From Ophiosphaerella korrae (Eukaryota > Ascomycota > Dothideomycetes > Pleosporales > Phaeosphaeriaceae), in assembly GCA_028456385.1 (NCBI GenBank), contig JALNQF010000251.1, positions 1 to 60,616 on the forward strand: 60,616 nt of DNA, given 5' to 3'. This document shows positions 26,578 to 38,245 of this stretch, piece after piece. How positions within the stretch are numbered: position 1 is the stretch's first letter; the number at the start of each line of letters is the position of its first letter. The position numbers and the translations under genes are program-made. The notes below the pieces were generated by a model that saw only the letters and a list, made by a program, of their open reading frames with translations, ran no database searches and had not been told where the DNA came from.

Positions 26578-26745
26578 CTATCGTCCATTCCCCTGTCCGC
26601 CATAGCCATAGACATTACCACCTTCCCGTGGCCTCGCCTGATTCGTGCTCCCATATCCAATCCGCACATCCTCCCCACTCTGCCTCGCATTCAGCAGCCG
26701 CGAGAAACTTTCATACCGCTGCAGTCCCGGCGTCCGACTCTAATC
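26578..26745 (-). pseudogene. In-frame C-terminal continuation lost behind two TAG stops
   Basis: After the stop at 26746-26748 the same frame reads one Asp codon, a second TAG (26740-26742), then 53 open codons to a TAG at 26578-26580. The peptide (TPGLQRYESFSRLLNARQ... ending GYGGQGNGR) looks like real coding sequence. It is hydrophilic, shows no frame change, and follows a Pro-rich tail of similar character. Restoring either Gln (CAG) or Trp (TGG) at the two stops would give a protein of about 1105 residues. CAG->TAG and TGG->TAG are both typical RIP transitions. A short intron removing the stops is possible, but I see no good splice sites. Confidence 0.65.
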
Positions 26746-29700
26746 CTATCCCGGCAAAGGCGGTGCAGCATAGCCCACAAAGCGGCTTTGGGGATCGATT
26801 TCGCTCGAAGGCCTCAACTCACCGTCAGCGCGACTCGCAGCTACCAGATTGGGTGCTCTGGGAGGGAACGCGGGCGATCTATCGTCATCGAAGCCGCCAA
26901 GCTTCGTGTTGTAGACGCGAGGGGAGACCAGCGCGGCCTCCTTGGAGTCGACGAAGGGATTAGAGCCTGCAGGCGAGACGCGCCCCGGCAGCAGCTCCTC
27001 GTCGCCGAACTTGCGCACGTCAGACGGCCATCCAATCTTGCTGTCTTCACGGCCGAGCAAATCGGTGGTCTTACGCTCGGCTGGCAGCGGGCGCTCGGGG
27101 CTGGCTGCGCGGTCGGAGCCAAAGGTGCGGATGGTGTCGCTGCGGCCTAGACCGCCGCCCTTCTCGACGCTACCTGTGCCCGCTGCGCCTCCCTTCTCGT
27201 TCTTGGCGATGCGTTGTTCGAGGTAGGCGCGGAGGCCGAGCAGCGCCATGGCGCTCACTTGCAAGAAGAGGACGAGAATTACGAGGCCGACGACGGTGGG
27301 TGCTGTGAGGATGGCGTCGATGACGCAGAGGGATATGGAGCGGAGCTCGGAGAAGCCTTGGATCCAGGCGACCATGCCGAAGGGGAGGGCCTGCTGGACG
27401 AAGAAGGCGCTGATGATGTGGATTTTGTGCGGGCCTTTGAAGAGCTTGGGGACTTGTTTGATGCCGACGAATGCGGATGGAGGGGGAGGGGGCGCGGCGG
27501 TTCGGAGGCGCATGTAGCTGGTTACGACTGTTGGGATGAGGAAGAACAATGTTATGAGGCCGAATATCTTGCTCGCGTTAGATCATGCAGTGTGGGATTA
27601 TTAAGGGGGATACGTACGCCATGGACGGTGCGGAAATGCGGCGCTGTTCCCATCCCGACAATGCCCAGGATGATTCCCACCATCGCGGTAGGAGTAAAGA
27701 TGCCGAGCAGGATGATGTTCCTCCATTTCTTATTCTTGGCTTCGTTGAAGGGAAGGCCGACCATGACGGAAATTCGGTACAATGCGCCGAGGGCTACATA
27801 TGCTGGTAGAGCGTAGACGAAGGCGATGGTTGTAAATACGACTAAACATGTCAGCTGGATCTATCAAAAAGTGATGTGAATCCTACCATGTAGCACAGTC
27901 AGAACCGCGAACGGCACAACCTTTAGATCGTTGATGGTAACGGTTGTCTCTTGGATCTTGATCGTGAACTTATTGCCTTCAGACGTGATAGTGACGGGAT
28001 CCTTGGGGAGCGCCGCAAGTGTCGAGTTATCGAGCGGAGGCGAATTCTGCATCTTCTTTGCATTCGTTTTCAGGGTGGGGCTGTTCATGATACCTAGCGC
28101 AAGTGCCGCCAAACCGCCAAAGCCTTGGCAGGTTATGGTGTTTGTCCCAAACTGCAGAATACCCTGAAGCGTCGGACCGTCAATCGCTAGTGGCGTTGAT
28201 GAGTTGTCGGCACGACGGCTCATATGATTGTAGGAAACTGATAGCAGTTAGAAGACCATATCTAGAGGGATGCGGACGCCTTGCCTACTCCCGTTTCATC
28301 GATGCTGCGCTTGAACGGCGAAGGAGCGGAGCCGTTCTTGCCCATATTCACCAATTGAACAAAGAGCAGTATTCCCTCTCCGGAAAGCCCTCTTGTGAAT
28401 GCAACGGCGGAGCCGTTGAGGGAGTCATTGAAGGCAGTTGGAGGCAGAGAAGGGAGGTTCATCGCCAGCTCTTTCGGAAAATCGCCACTCAAAGCTTTCT
28501 GGATGCCTCCAGCCTGGGAGAACGCGTTCACGCTTCCTTCGACGAGTCCTCTTGCTGCGCCTTCGGCAGCTTTAGCCAAGTCAACGTTTTTGGTCAATCC
28601 ACCTGATCCTGACGTTATGGCGTTGCGTAAAACCGCCGCACCATCATTTTGAAGGAATCCCGCCACGAGCCCTTTAACAAATCCCTCAGCAATCTGCTCT
28701 TGCGCCTGATTGATGCCATTGCTACCAGTTACCGGACTCGTTATCGCTCCATTGACAGCGGCCGTCATGTTCAGTCCAATGGCGAGCCCTTCTCCAGCGC
28801 CCTTTCCAGCACCTGAGGCGAGTGAAATAAGCCCAGTGGCGTCCAGATTGAAGTTCAAACCACCAGGGGCTACGGAACCGAAGAACTTGCTGAGATCGGA
28901 GGATCCAAGGAATGATTCACTGAGTCCGAGCGTGAAGTTGCCGACGGCTCCTGGGATGTCGACTTGATTGGGATCTGCCGGTGACTGCCGTTTTCTAAAC
29001 GGGCTGCCGCCAGTCATTTTTGGCTTCATGAGGCCCAGTCCCTTACTCGCTCCTACTCCCAGGCCCTGACCGGCGGCCGCTGCAATTTGCGGTATCTGCG
29101 CCATGATCTTTTGGCCACCTGCGCCAGCTTGATTTACCAGCTTGTTGACGTCGATGTTCGAGGCTATGGGAGTTGCAATTCCAAGGCCGAAATTGCTAGC
29201 GATCCCCATGATGTCCGAGGCGTTCTTGGGCTCGAATTTCTCCTGCGTAAGATTGAGGCCGCTGGCGGTTCCTTGTCCGATGCCCTGGGCAAGTGCAAAA
29301 GCGGCGAGACCTATAGGAATGCTTGTGGTGGTGTTGCCGAGCGTGGGCACAAGCTGCGCAGATAGACCTGATCCAAGGTTTTGTGCCACGAGGTTGAATC
29401 CTGTAGGCTGTTGGCCCATAGATGAGGCGACTCTTGTTGCGATAGCCTTCGACTCCGCCTCATTGGTGAGATTGAGTCCGGTCCCTGCTCCCATTCTATC
29501 AATGATTAGTTAGACTTTCCTTAAATAGGGTGCGCAACCTACCCGAGACCGATGCCGAGAAAGAACGCTGGCATCGCAAGACCGCCGACGATCCCGGTAA
29601 GACCCTGAGAGAGAAGGCCACCAAGACCTTCGGTACTGTTCCCGCCGAGCAAGCTCCCTAGAGATGGCAGTATGTTGCCTCCACCCTGCTTCCCATTGCT

Positions 29701-30084
29701 TGAACCTCCCGTCACAAGGTTTCCCAGGTCCTCAAGAAACCCCCTCTTCTTCCTTGAGATCCGCGTAGTTTTTATTCGCTCGACTTCGTCCTCAAGATGC
29801 TTCCCGAAATCCTGAAGCCCTTTCGAGTTGAAGGTCTCACCATAGTTGGCCGATGCCTTCGTGACAGCCTCTGTCAACGAAACCAGCGCGCGATGCAGGC
29901 GCTCATCGTCGTAAAGCGCATCGATGGTCTCTGGCGCGAGAATGCTGTCCAATGCATGTGGCGACCGATAGTAGTAACCACTCGATATCCACTCATTGAG
30001 CCACAGCCCGATCGAGGCGTGGAGAAGAAAAGTAACCAGCAGAAGCGCAGATGGCAGGTACCAGACCGTTTTTAGGGCAAACAT
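26746..30084 (-). CDS. Multi-exon membrane protein with cytochrome b561-like C-terminal domain (1049 aa as read)
   Basis: Five exons on the minus strand: 30084-29543, 29495-28285, 28237-27887, 27841-27618, 27567-26746. Introns are 47, 47, 45 and 50 nt. Branch sites are CTAAC or CTGAC, and the phases join perfectly. The start is the first ATG in frame (A at -3), followed by an anchor or signal helix at about residues 3-29. Residues 30-690 are Gly/Asn-rich, with twelve N-glycosylation sequons and dibasic sites RKKR (111-114), RKR (348-350), KR (576-577) and RR (592-593). Helices lie at about 692-722, 743-766, 775-796, 826-848 and 857-885. His occurs at 701, 770, 775, 823 and 826. The spacing resembles cytochrome b561, a family that moves electrons across membranes with two haems. 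A Pro/Ser-rich tail (890-1049) should be cytosolic. The function is inferred from helix pattern only. The frame ends at a TAG that is probably a mutation (see 26578-26745). Confidence 0.82.
28238..28284 (-). other. Intron 2 of the membrane-protein gene, probable GC-AG type
   Basis: The only phase-compatible junction with a normal branch site uses the donor TAG|GCAAGG and the acceptor CTATCAG, with CTAAC 10 nt before the AG. The nearby GT (GTAGGC at 28288) would shift the frame into TGA within six codons. GCAAGG fits the known strong consensus of rare GC-AG introns. Its length (47 nt) equals that of intron 1. Confidence 0.65.
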
Positions 30085-30630
30085 TATGAAGGGGTATCTC
30101 AAAAACCTGCAACGGAAAGGACAAAGTGGCCGGCCACAGAAGATAGCATTCAACCTGTGGTACGTCTTGGGCCGAGGATGGTGCGTCGGCAGGTCTGATA
30201 TATTCAACGCGTCCGGTCATAGTGCTTGACGGAAGCGGGCGTCTGCGAAACCTGCTAGGCGTCATGTTTCCTGGGGTAGGGGTGTTGGCAGCCGGGGAGA
30301 CTGGATCGCCATTGAGCACACTCTTCCTCCAAGACAGTCTTCCAACAATAGCAAGGATCTCCACTGAAGCTCTTCAAACAGGCTAGTCGCAGAAGGGAAT
30401 TCGACGTTGAAACTCGTATGCGAATCGGAGGCTACCATCACGACAGGCGATGGATTCGGTAGGGCTCATTTGCGTGTCAGCGAATCAGCCACAAGATGAG
30501 AGCCGCAGTTCACAAGCGAGGGCGAGGGGTGCCCACAAAACAGTCAGGAAATGCAGAAGCACTTCCAAGGATGCCTCGGCAAGTATGTAGGCGGTGCAGC
30601 AAAAGGGCGCTTACCAGATGGTGATGCGAC
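30085..30630. promoter_or_regulatory. Upstream region of the membrane-protein gene
   Basis: About 550 bp of normal composition lies between the start codon and the LINE fragment, so it must hold the 5' leader and core promoter. I see no clear TATA box. On the gene's strand an upstream ORF starting at 30364 runs past the main ATG in another frame to 29993. If it is within the transcript it would reduce translation. An in-frame upstream extension exists only from a non-ATG codon, so the ATG at 30084 is preferred. A 57-nt GT-AG candidate (30163-30107) does not join the frames usefully. Confidence 0.4.
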
Positions 30631-31170
30631 GTGGTTGAAACACATCAGAGGGCCAATCGCAGCGACGGCATCGGAAGTTTGGAAACAGCGCTGGTACAAC
30701 GACGTATCGATAGCCACGGAGGTGCGATAGCCTTCATCGATGACTTCACCGCATGGGTCACGGGGCCTACGGCCCAAAGCACTAGGGAAGGGATCGAAGC
30801 TATTATAAGCGATGCGTTAGAATGGGAAAGGAGAAGTAGTGCAACATTTGAAGCGGAAAAGACGGTAATTATCTACTTCACCCGTAAATCGTACAAGAGT
30901 GCTACGGAACCCTTTATTATCAAGGGGTAAAGCGTGCTACCTAAGGACTACGTCAAGATACTTGGAGTACTTATGGACGCTAAGCTTAAGTACTAAAAAC
31001 ATATCGCAAGAGCAGCCGTAAAGGGCCTAGAAGTAGTAATAGAGCTTAGGAGGCTTAGAAGTCTCTTACTTACAACAGCGCGGTAATTACTTACCTCGAT
31101 AGTCGCCCTAATAGTAGACTATACCTCTAACGTCTAGATATATGCCTTCAAGTGTCGGATTTCAGGGGTA
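30631..31170 (+). pseudogene. Tad-type LINE reverse-transcriptase fragment
   Basis: The forward frame reads GGAIAFIDDFTAWVTGP, containing the catalytic F-x-DD block of non-LTR reverse transcriptases. It goes on through LEWERRS, FEAEKT, KILGVLMDAKLKY, KHIARAAVKGL and LRRLRSLLLTTAR, typical of fungal Tad/I-clade elements. It is open to 30929. It then meets TAA or TAG at Gln or Trp positions at about 30928, 30994, 31084 and 31135. Only the segment from the catalytic block into the thumb is present. The 5' part of the RT, the endonuclease and the RNase H are absent. It is a dead fragment, not a host gene. Confidence 0.8.
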
Positions 31171-31731
31171 AAAAGATTGGGTTGAGTAAACAGTTAATTG
31201 ATTGCTGTCGCAAGTTAGAACTCTGCTCTCTACCATTCAGGTACTAAGGATTACCCCCAAACGCCCTAGACAGCCTAACGCCCTAGTTTTACTAGTAAAA
31301 TTAAGAACTTTAAAGTAGTATAACTTTACTAATACTAAATATTTTTTAAAACTTTCTTAATATTAGTTACTATAATAGAAAATAGAAGTGTAAAGAATAA
31401 TCTTTATATAAGTAAGAAGTTAATTAAACTACTATCTAAGTATAAAGATATATACAATTAACTTTATATACTTAAGGATTATATAATCCTCTATTTAGTA
31501 CTATTTTTCTACTATATACCCCCTAGGATTAAAGCGTTTAAGTATTAATTATACTTTTTACTATTATTTACTTTAAAGTTAAGTATTATTATTCTATACT
31601 CTTAGCTTAATTTATAATTAGTTAAGCTATATAGATTATAATCTATATACTTAGAGTATATTAAACTCTACTTTTACTTAGCTTTTATCTAAATAATTTA
31701 TTAAAAATTTACTAAAAACTTTTAGCTATAA
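31171..31731. other. Transition from island to right repeat block
   Basis: Ordinary composition continues to about 31,285 without any supported frame. A short direct repeat (cgccctag) lies within 31260-31287. From there the DNA becomes RIP-type AT-rich and unidentified until the TSD tataa (31727-31731) of element D. I see no gene here. Confidence 0.5.
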
Positions 31732-32120
31732 TATAATAGGTCTCCTATTATCGACTATAGTAACCCTTCTAGTATATTAGGAGATTAGGAGATAATAACA
31801 AAAGCTTATATTATAATTAGTAATAACTATAAATAATAGTTAATTTGTGTATATAATATTAAGTATTACTATTCTAGGTTAGAGATTAGATTACTAATAC
31901 TATCCTAATAATATATATTTCTATTAACTATATACTTATACTTTCTTAGTAACTTTATAACTTTGTATTTACTAAGATTGTAAATTTATAAATTTATTAT
32001 ATATCTTTATTATAATTAGTTTCTTAATTAAGTTTATTTCTTTATAAGTTATATACGTTATTATCTTCTATAGTAGAGCTAATTAGCTCTATTTAGTTTT
32101 CCTTTGTTATAGTTGTAATA
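31732..32120 (-). repeat. 3' LTR of element D
   Basis: The 389-bp LTR begins tataataggtctcc and ends gttgtaata in plus-strand reading. It lacks the 55-bp duplication found in the 5' LTR. Confidence 0.9.
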
Positions 32121-35100
32121 CTATCTCCTCTTTTAAGTAGGTTCTTATTCTTCTACTCTAGAGCTAAAGTTATTAATCCTATATCTTTATTAATTATTAG
32201 CTCTTTATTACTATTTATATTATCTTATATCTAGTATAATAAACTTCTTTTTATAGCTTATATTATTTATAATAGAGTTAAGATATTTTTTTATTATTAT
32301 TATACTTTGTTAAGCCTTTTATATCTTATATCTTTAAAGGATAGTAAATATTATAATAAATATATTCTTATAAATATCTAGTATAAGTATATTTCTTTAG
32401 GTATTTCTCTTATAGAGTATAAGTATTTAATTTCTATATAGTTTCTTTCTACTAAGTTATATAAAGTAAGCTATTAATAGAGCTTAAGAGAAATTATTAT
32501 TATAGCTTACTATAGCTAAAGCTAAGTATAAGTTAACTCTTTATTAGCTAGTAGAGCTTTATTTTTATATTAAGTATCTTTATAAATTAAAGGCTTATAA
32601 TAATACTAAGTTATCTAAATAGTTTTATAAAATAGAAGCTAAGTTAAATTTAGATAACGTAGTAAAAGCTACTCTAGTTTCTATCTTATTAAGCGCTCTT
32701 ATTATCTCTCTATCTATTAGTAGTATTATAAATTTTCTTAGTTTACTATATAGTAATTTAGAAAGTTTTAACTTTAGAACTCTTCTAGTTTCTTAAAGTA
32801 ATTAAGGTTATCTTCTAGTTCTTATATTTCTTCCTATAGTTAGCCTTTCTTGTTAGTACTTATCTATTCTACTAAGTAGTAGTTTCTTCTATTTTAGAAC
32901 TAGTATACTAGAATTCTTTTAACTTCTTATTCTTCTTATTCTCTATATATATCTACTTTGTATACTAGTAGTTTTATATCTTATAGTACTTTTTCTAGTA
33001 GTACTATATAGAATATTAAGTATATCTTTATTTTACTTAGTAGTCTTAGTTTAAATATAACTAGTATAACTTTCTTCTTAACTTTATATAGTCTAATTTT
33101 AACGTAATCTAGCTTTATACTTAGTTATTTACTTTTAATATTTCTTTATACTAACTATACTTTTTTCTTTTTTTAAATTAAAGTCTTTTTTAGTATTTTT
33201 TATTATAGTACTTTACTATATAATCTTATAGGAATTCTATATTCTATCTTAATTAATTATATATTTCTTTTAATCTATTTATAAAGCTTTCTCCTCTTAA
33301 AGTCTAAGATTCTATATTTTTTAGTATCTAGTAAGTATTTAGGTTAAATCTATAGTATATAAAAAAAGGTAATACTTTTATTACTATATTCTTTACGCTA
33401 TTATATACTAGCTATACTATAAGTAGTAATTATACCTAATTATTCTAATTATAGTTAAAGTAGTATCTTAGGTACTATTCTACTATCTAATTTATTTATT
33501 CTAATTATCTATCTATCTATAAGTAGTATACTATTAATATTTAATACTATATTCCTATTTATACTATTATTATTCCTTATAGTTTTAATATAAATCTTAC
33601 GTCTCTATCTATAATAATCTTGTCTAGGATACTATACTAGCTAATTATAGTTCTTAGAACCTAATATATAGTAACTTCTATTTTACTTTTTTTTTTATAT
33701 AGTCTAAAGTATAAATACTTTATAAGTTTATCTACTATTATTAGAATTCTATTATACTTAACTCCTAATATTAAGTCTTTTAACTTAAGTAATTTTGTAA
33801 TAAAGTTTATTATAATAACTCCTTATAGTTATTTTAGTACTTTAACTAGTTATAATATTCTATATAGCGCGTATTAGCTATATTTATTTTTATAGTACTT
33901 TATATATTCTTAGAGTACTTCTATTACTAGTTATCTTACTTTTAGAATATAATAGTCTTTTAGTAATCTATCTAATATTTTATTAATTCCTTAATATCTA
34001 TATACTAGTAGTTTAAAGAATTATTATATAAATTCTCTCTATATCTTATTTAGAATATATATTCTTCTATATACTTTTATAAGTCTTTTTTAGGTTTTAA
34101 GTTTCTTTATTTCTTTAAAAGCTTTTTCTATTTCTTTCTAAATCTATTTATCTAGCTTACTACTCTATCTCTTAAGTATTATAGCTATTTTAGGTATATT
34201 TAGAACTAAGTACCCTTTGTTATTCTTAACTAAAACTATACTAGTAGTATTTACTTCTTTTTATAAATCTAGTTTTCTACTAAAGGCGTTTATAAATTAA
34301 TTATTTTTCTTTTTAGTATATATAATATTAAAGTTAAATATTAATAAGTATTCTTACTATCTTATATAGTATTATAATAAGTTCTTATTTAGTATAAATC
34401 TTATAAGATTCTTATAGTCTATATAGACCTTTATTTAATATTTTACTATTTATAAATATACTCTTTATTACTTAAATACTTTATAGATTACTAGTATCTC
34501 TTTATTATAGATTAGGTAGTTTAGTTCTACTAGTTTTATTTTCTTAGTAAAGTATTTAACTAAGTATTCTTATTTTAAGGTCTAGTCTTCTTATATTAGT
34601 ACTATTCTATAGACTAAGTTTAATATATCTATTTTTACTATTACTAGTAGTTCTAAGTTAGATATTCTAATAACTAGGTTTTCTATAAACTTTTATTTAA
34701 TATTATTAAATACCTTTTTATATTCTTCTATCTACTTAAATAGTATATCCTTTTTTATAAGTCTTATAATTAGCTCTATTTCTTTAAACTATCTTACTAT
34801 AAGTTTTCTATAAAAGTTTACTAGTCTATAAAACTATTATACTTCTTATAGGTTCTTAGGTATTAGCTATTCTTTAATTTCTTTAATTTTTCCTAGATTA
34901 ATCTTAATTTTCTCTAGTTTAATAATAAACCCTAAAAAATCTATTTTCTTTATATAGAATTTATATTTTCCTATTTTAAGAAATAGTTAATTTTTTACTA
35001 ACTTTTCTAGTACTTTATATACGTATTATATATATTCTTCTTCTAATTCTAAAAATATAAGGATATTATCTAGGTATATAAATATAAATACATCTAAGTA

Positions 35101-36560
35101 TTCTCTTAGTACTTTATTAATTCTTTTTTAAAATACTACTAGTATATTTATTAATCTAAAAATTATAACTATATATTTAAATAGTTTATATTGTATTTAA
35201 AATACTATTTCCTATTTATTACTTTTTTTATTTCTAATCTAATAGTAAGTATTCTAGATATCTAATTTTATAAAGATTTATACTTTTTGTAGCTTATTTT
35301 ATTTCTTATCTATACGTAGTAGTAGGTATTAGTTTTTATCTATAATTATATTTATCTTTTATTCTTTTTTTATTTATAAAGATATATCTATATACTACTA
35401 AAGATTAAAATTCTTATTTCTATCCTTTTTTTAGCGCGTTCTATATAAACGTTTATTTAATCTTAGATTTTTCTTTAGTTTTTTAGTATACTAGACTCTA
35501 TCTTACGTTCTTTTTTTCTTCTAGTTTTATTACTAAGTCCTATAGTTAGTATTCTAGAAGGTAGTCTTTAGGTTCTATAAGTTATTTTTCTTATTTCTTG
35601 TATTTTTCTAGGAATTCTCCTTTATATATAGTTATATTAGCTTTTAATATATCTTTTTTAGAGTAGGTAATCTTATCTATTCTTTAATTAATTCTTAGAT
35701 TAGTTATTTATAACTATAGTATTCTTAGTATAATTTCTTATTTATTATTAATTATTATTATATCTATAACTATATTTTTAACTTCTAGTTCTTCTAATTT
35801 TAAAGTAGAAGGTATTGTTTTAAACTATATAAGTTCCTAGAATAGTTTTCTTTTAATTATACTAAGTTATTAAGAGTATTTCTTTATTATTTAGTTTATT
35901 CCTTAGTTTTCTATAAACTTCTTAGATATAAAGTTTCTTATAGCTCTACTATTAATTATTATTTATACTTTTGTTCTTTAGTATATACTTATTTTTATAA
36001 CCTATAGGCTTCTTATACTTTATAGTTTTTTTACTTAGGTTTTTTTTTAAATTATCTATCCTTTTAAGGCTACTATCTTATTTTATATTTATAGTTTTTG
36101 TATTTTAGATATTTATTATATATATACTTATACTATAGTTTTCTTTAAATATATTCCTTTAATAGTTTCTAGCCTAGTCTAATTATTATATATTCTTTAT
36201 TAAGTATTCTAACTATTTTCTAGCCTTAGATATCTTTTCTTATAATTATATTTATATAGTTATAGCCTTTTCTTTATACTAGCTATATATAGTTATATAC
36301 TTTAGATTCTCTATATATATAGTAATTTGTATCTAGGTATAATATCTATAATATTTTAATATATACTAGATATTCTAGATCTATTTTTTTATTATCTCCT
36401 ACCTAGTATTTATTCTTCTTAGGTATTATAGTTATTAGGATATAGTATACTATTAGTACTCTTAGTATATAGGCTTTATTAATCTATTATACTTTTTTAT
36501 AAGGTATTACTATTCTCTTTATATACGTATTCTTCTTACTATAACTATATATTACTTTAT
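32121..36560 (-). pseudogene. pol of Gypsy element D, RIP-degraded
   Basis: On the minus strand the RT catalytic block reads YLDNILIF at about 35050-35090. Integrase lies to its left (about 33-34.5 kb) and a chromodomain-like end at about 32770-32960, as in elements A and E. Stops occur at Gln and Trp codons throughout. A functional copy would supply protease, RT/RNase H and integrase. This one cannot. Confidence 0.8.
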
Positions 36561-38245
36561 CTATTATTAGAATATTATAAACTTTATTACTTTAGAGTTA
36601 TATTCTTTTTAGTCTTTATATACTTCTTTTATACTTATAACTAGTAAGTATTTCTAAATAAACTTCTATTCTTTATTTTATTCTTTTATATCTATTATTA
36701 TATAGCTATTATAGCTATATATCTTTAACTAGGTATATTCTATATCTTTTATATTAATCTATTTCTTACTTTCTTACTATTTTTAAGAGAAAGCTATAGT
36801 AGGCTCTTTATTTAGTACTAGTCCTTTAGCCTAGATTAATAGAATCTAGAGCTCTTCTCTTTCTAAGTCTTCTATTAGTAGGTCTATTATATATACTATA
36901 TCTTTTAGCTATACTTTTATTCTTTTTTCTTTTATTACTACTACTCTATTTTTCTATAAGAACTATCTTACTCTTTATTTTCTAAAAAGATATATATAGT
37001 AGTTATTCTTATAATAAAAGGTTTAATAAAGTATTATATATTATAGGACTTTACTTCTAGCTACTTTCTCTTAAGGTTTAGCTTATACTTTTAGTACTTC
37101 TTTCTTACTTTTAGTTATTTTTAATTAAGCTTCTTTATTTTTCTTAAGGTCTTTACTTTTATAATCTTTTATAAAGTATTTTAGCTTCTTATATTTATAA
37201 TATACTATATTCTTTCTTTATTTTAACTAATAATCTTTTAAGTAGTAGCCTTTTTTACTATAACTAAAGTACGTAAAGTCTTTACTTTTCTTCTTTTTTT
37301 TATCCTTATTAGTATTAAGGATTATAGAGTCCCTAGTATCCTAGTTTCTAGGTTATCTTCTATATTTATTCTTCGTCTATTCTTAAAGATTATTATTAAT
37401 TTATATTACCTATTATTTTAAGACCTTTAGTATCCTTAGTCTTTCTATATATATTATTTTATATTAGATTTTTAAATTTAATCTTTATTATTATTATAAT
37501 ATTTAGGATACCTTATTCTATTCTATATTTTATATTAGTTATTTAAATTATAATATATACTTAGGAATACTTTTATATTATATAAGCCTCTTAAGCTTTT
37601 CTTTAGCTTATTAAGTAATATCTATATCCCTAAATACTACTTTTATTTATTTAGTAAAGTATTTATAACTTTTAAAAATAGCTCTAGTTTTATCTTTTTA
37701 TATTCCTAGAGCGTATATTATATAGTTTATCTAGTAAGATTTAAACTATTTTATTATATCTTCTTTAAGGTATATTCTAATATATATTACCTTCTTATCT
37801 TCTCTATTAAAGTATAGTATATATATATTAATCTAAAGTTATACTACTACTATAAAAGGTCTTAACTTCTCTCTTATTCTATTAAACTTCTTAAGTATAA
37901 GTATCTTAGGTAGTTTCTTTATTATACTTATTTCTAGTCTCTAGGTAATTTATTCTATCTAGTTCTATCCTTTAATAATAGCTTTAATCTAGACTTTATT
38001 TTATTTAGTATAGTTTTAGAGTTCCTTATTCTATATCTCTAAAGTATTAATTACTAGTTTTATATCTTCTTTCTTAGTAATTAGGTTATTTAGGTAGATT
38101 TTAATTACTTTCTATATAGTATTATCTAATTTATAGCTACTTAAAGGTACTTTAACTCTTTTTTTAGTTAAACTTTCTACTATTATATTAGCTTAGACTA
38201 TATATTACTTATACTTTACTTCTCCTAATATCTAAATTAGTAAAG
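36561..38245 (-). pseudogene. gag of Gypsy element D, RIP-degraded
   Basis: It is colinear in reverse with 14671-16400 of element A and with relics J and I. It includes the shared block around 36640-36760 (tatacttataactagtaagt) and the zinc-knuckle region near 37250-37400. Stops are frequent. It is followed at 38246 by the 5' LTR. Confidence 0.75.

Noticed and set aside
26491..27816. Long plus-strand open frames (e.g. 26491-27150, 27214-27816)
   Set aside because: They run antisense to exons 5 and 4 of the minus-strand gene. That gene has consistent introns, membrane helices and phase. The plus-strand products are low-complexity and show no features.
27864..27886. LHGRIH motif suggesting a His-rich haem site
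   Set aside because: The residues after His701 come from reading into intron 3 (GTAGGA...TTTAG). After splicing the sequence is LHVVFTTIAF.
28103..29513. Plus-strand open frames over exons 2 and 3
   Set aside because: They mirror the Gly-rich coding strand, and no start context or domain supports them.
30085..30207. N-terminal extension of the membrane protein upstream of 30084
   Set aside because: The frame is open, but its first codon is TTG. No upstream ATG is in frame and no good splice donor joins it to the upstream ATG frame.
30500..30730. Second plus-strand frame overlapping the start of the LINE fragment (ending EVWKQRWYNDVSIATEVR)
   Set aside because: The residues look coding-like, but the frame is short, has no recognised family and overlaps the clear LINE frame. 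It may be a shifted piece of the same LINE, but this cannot be shown.
30631..30930. A small host gene at the LINE fragment
   Set aside because: The catalytic F-x-DD block and the following motifs are those of a Tad-type LINE, and the frame continues with RIP-type stops beyond 30930.
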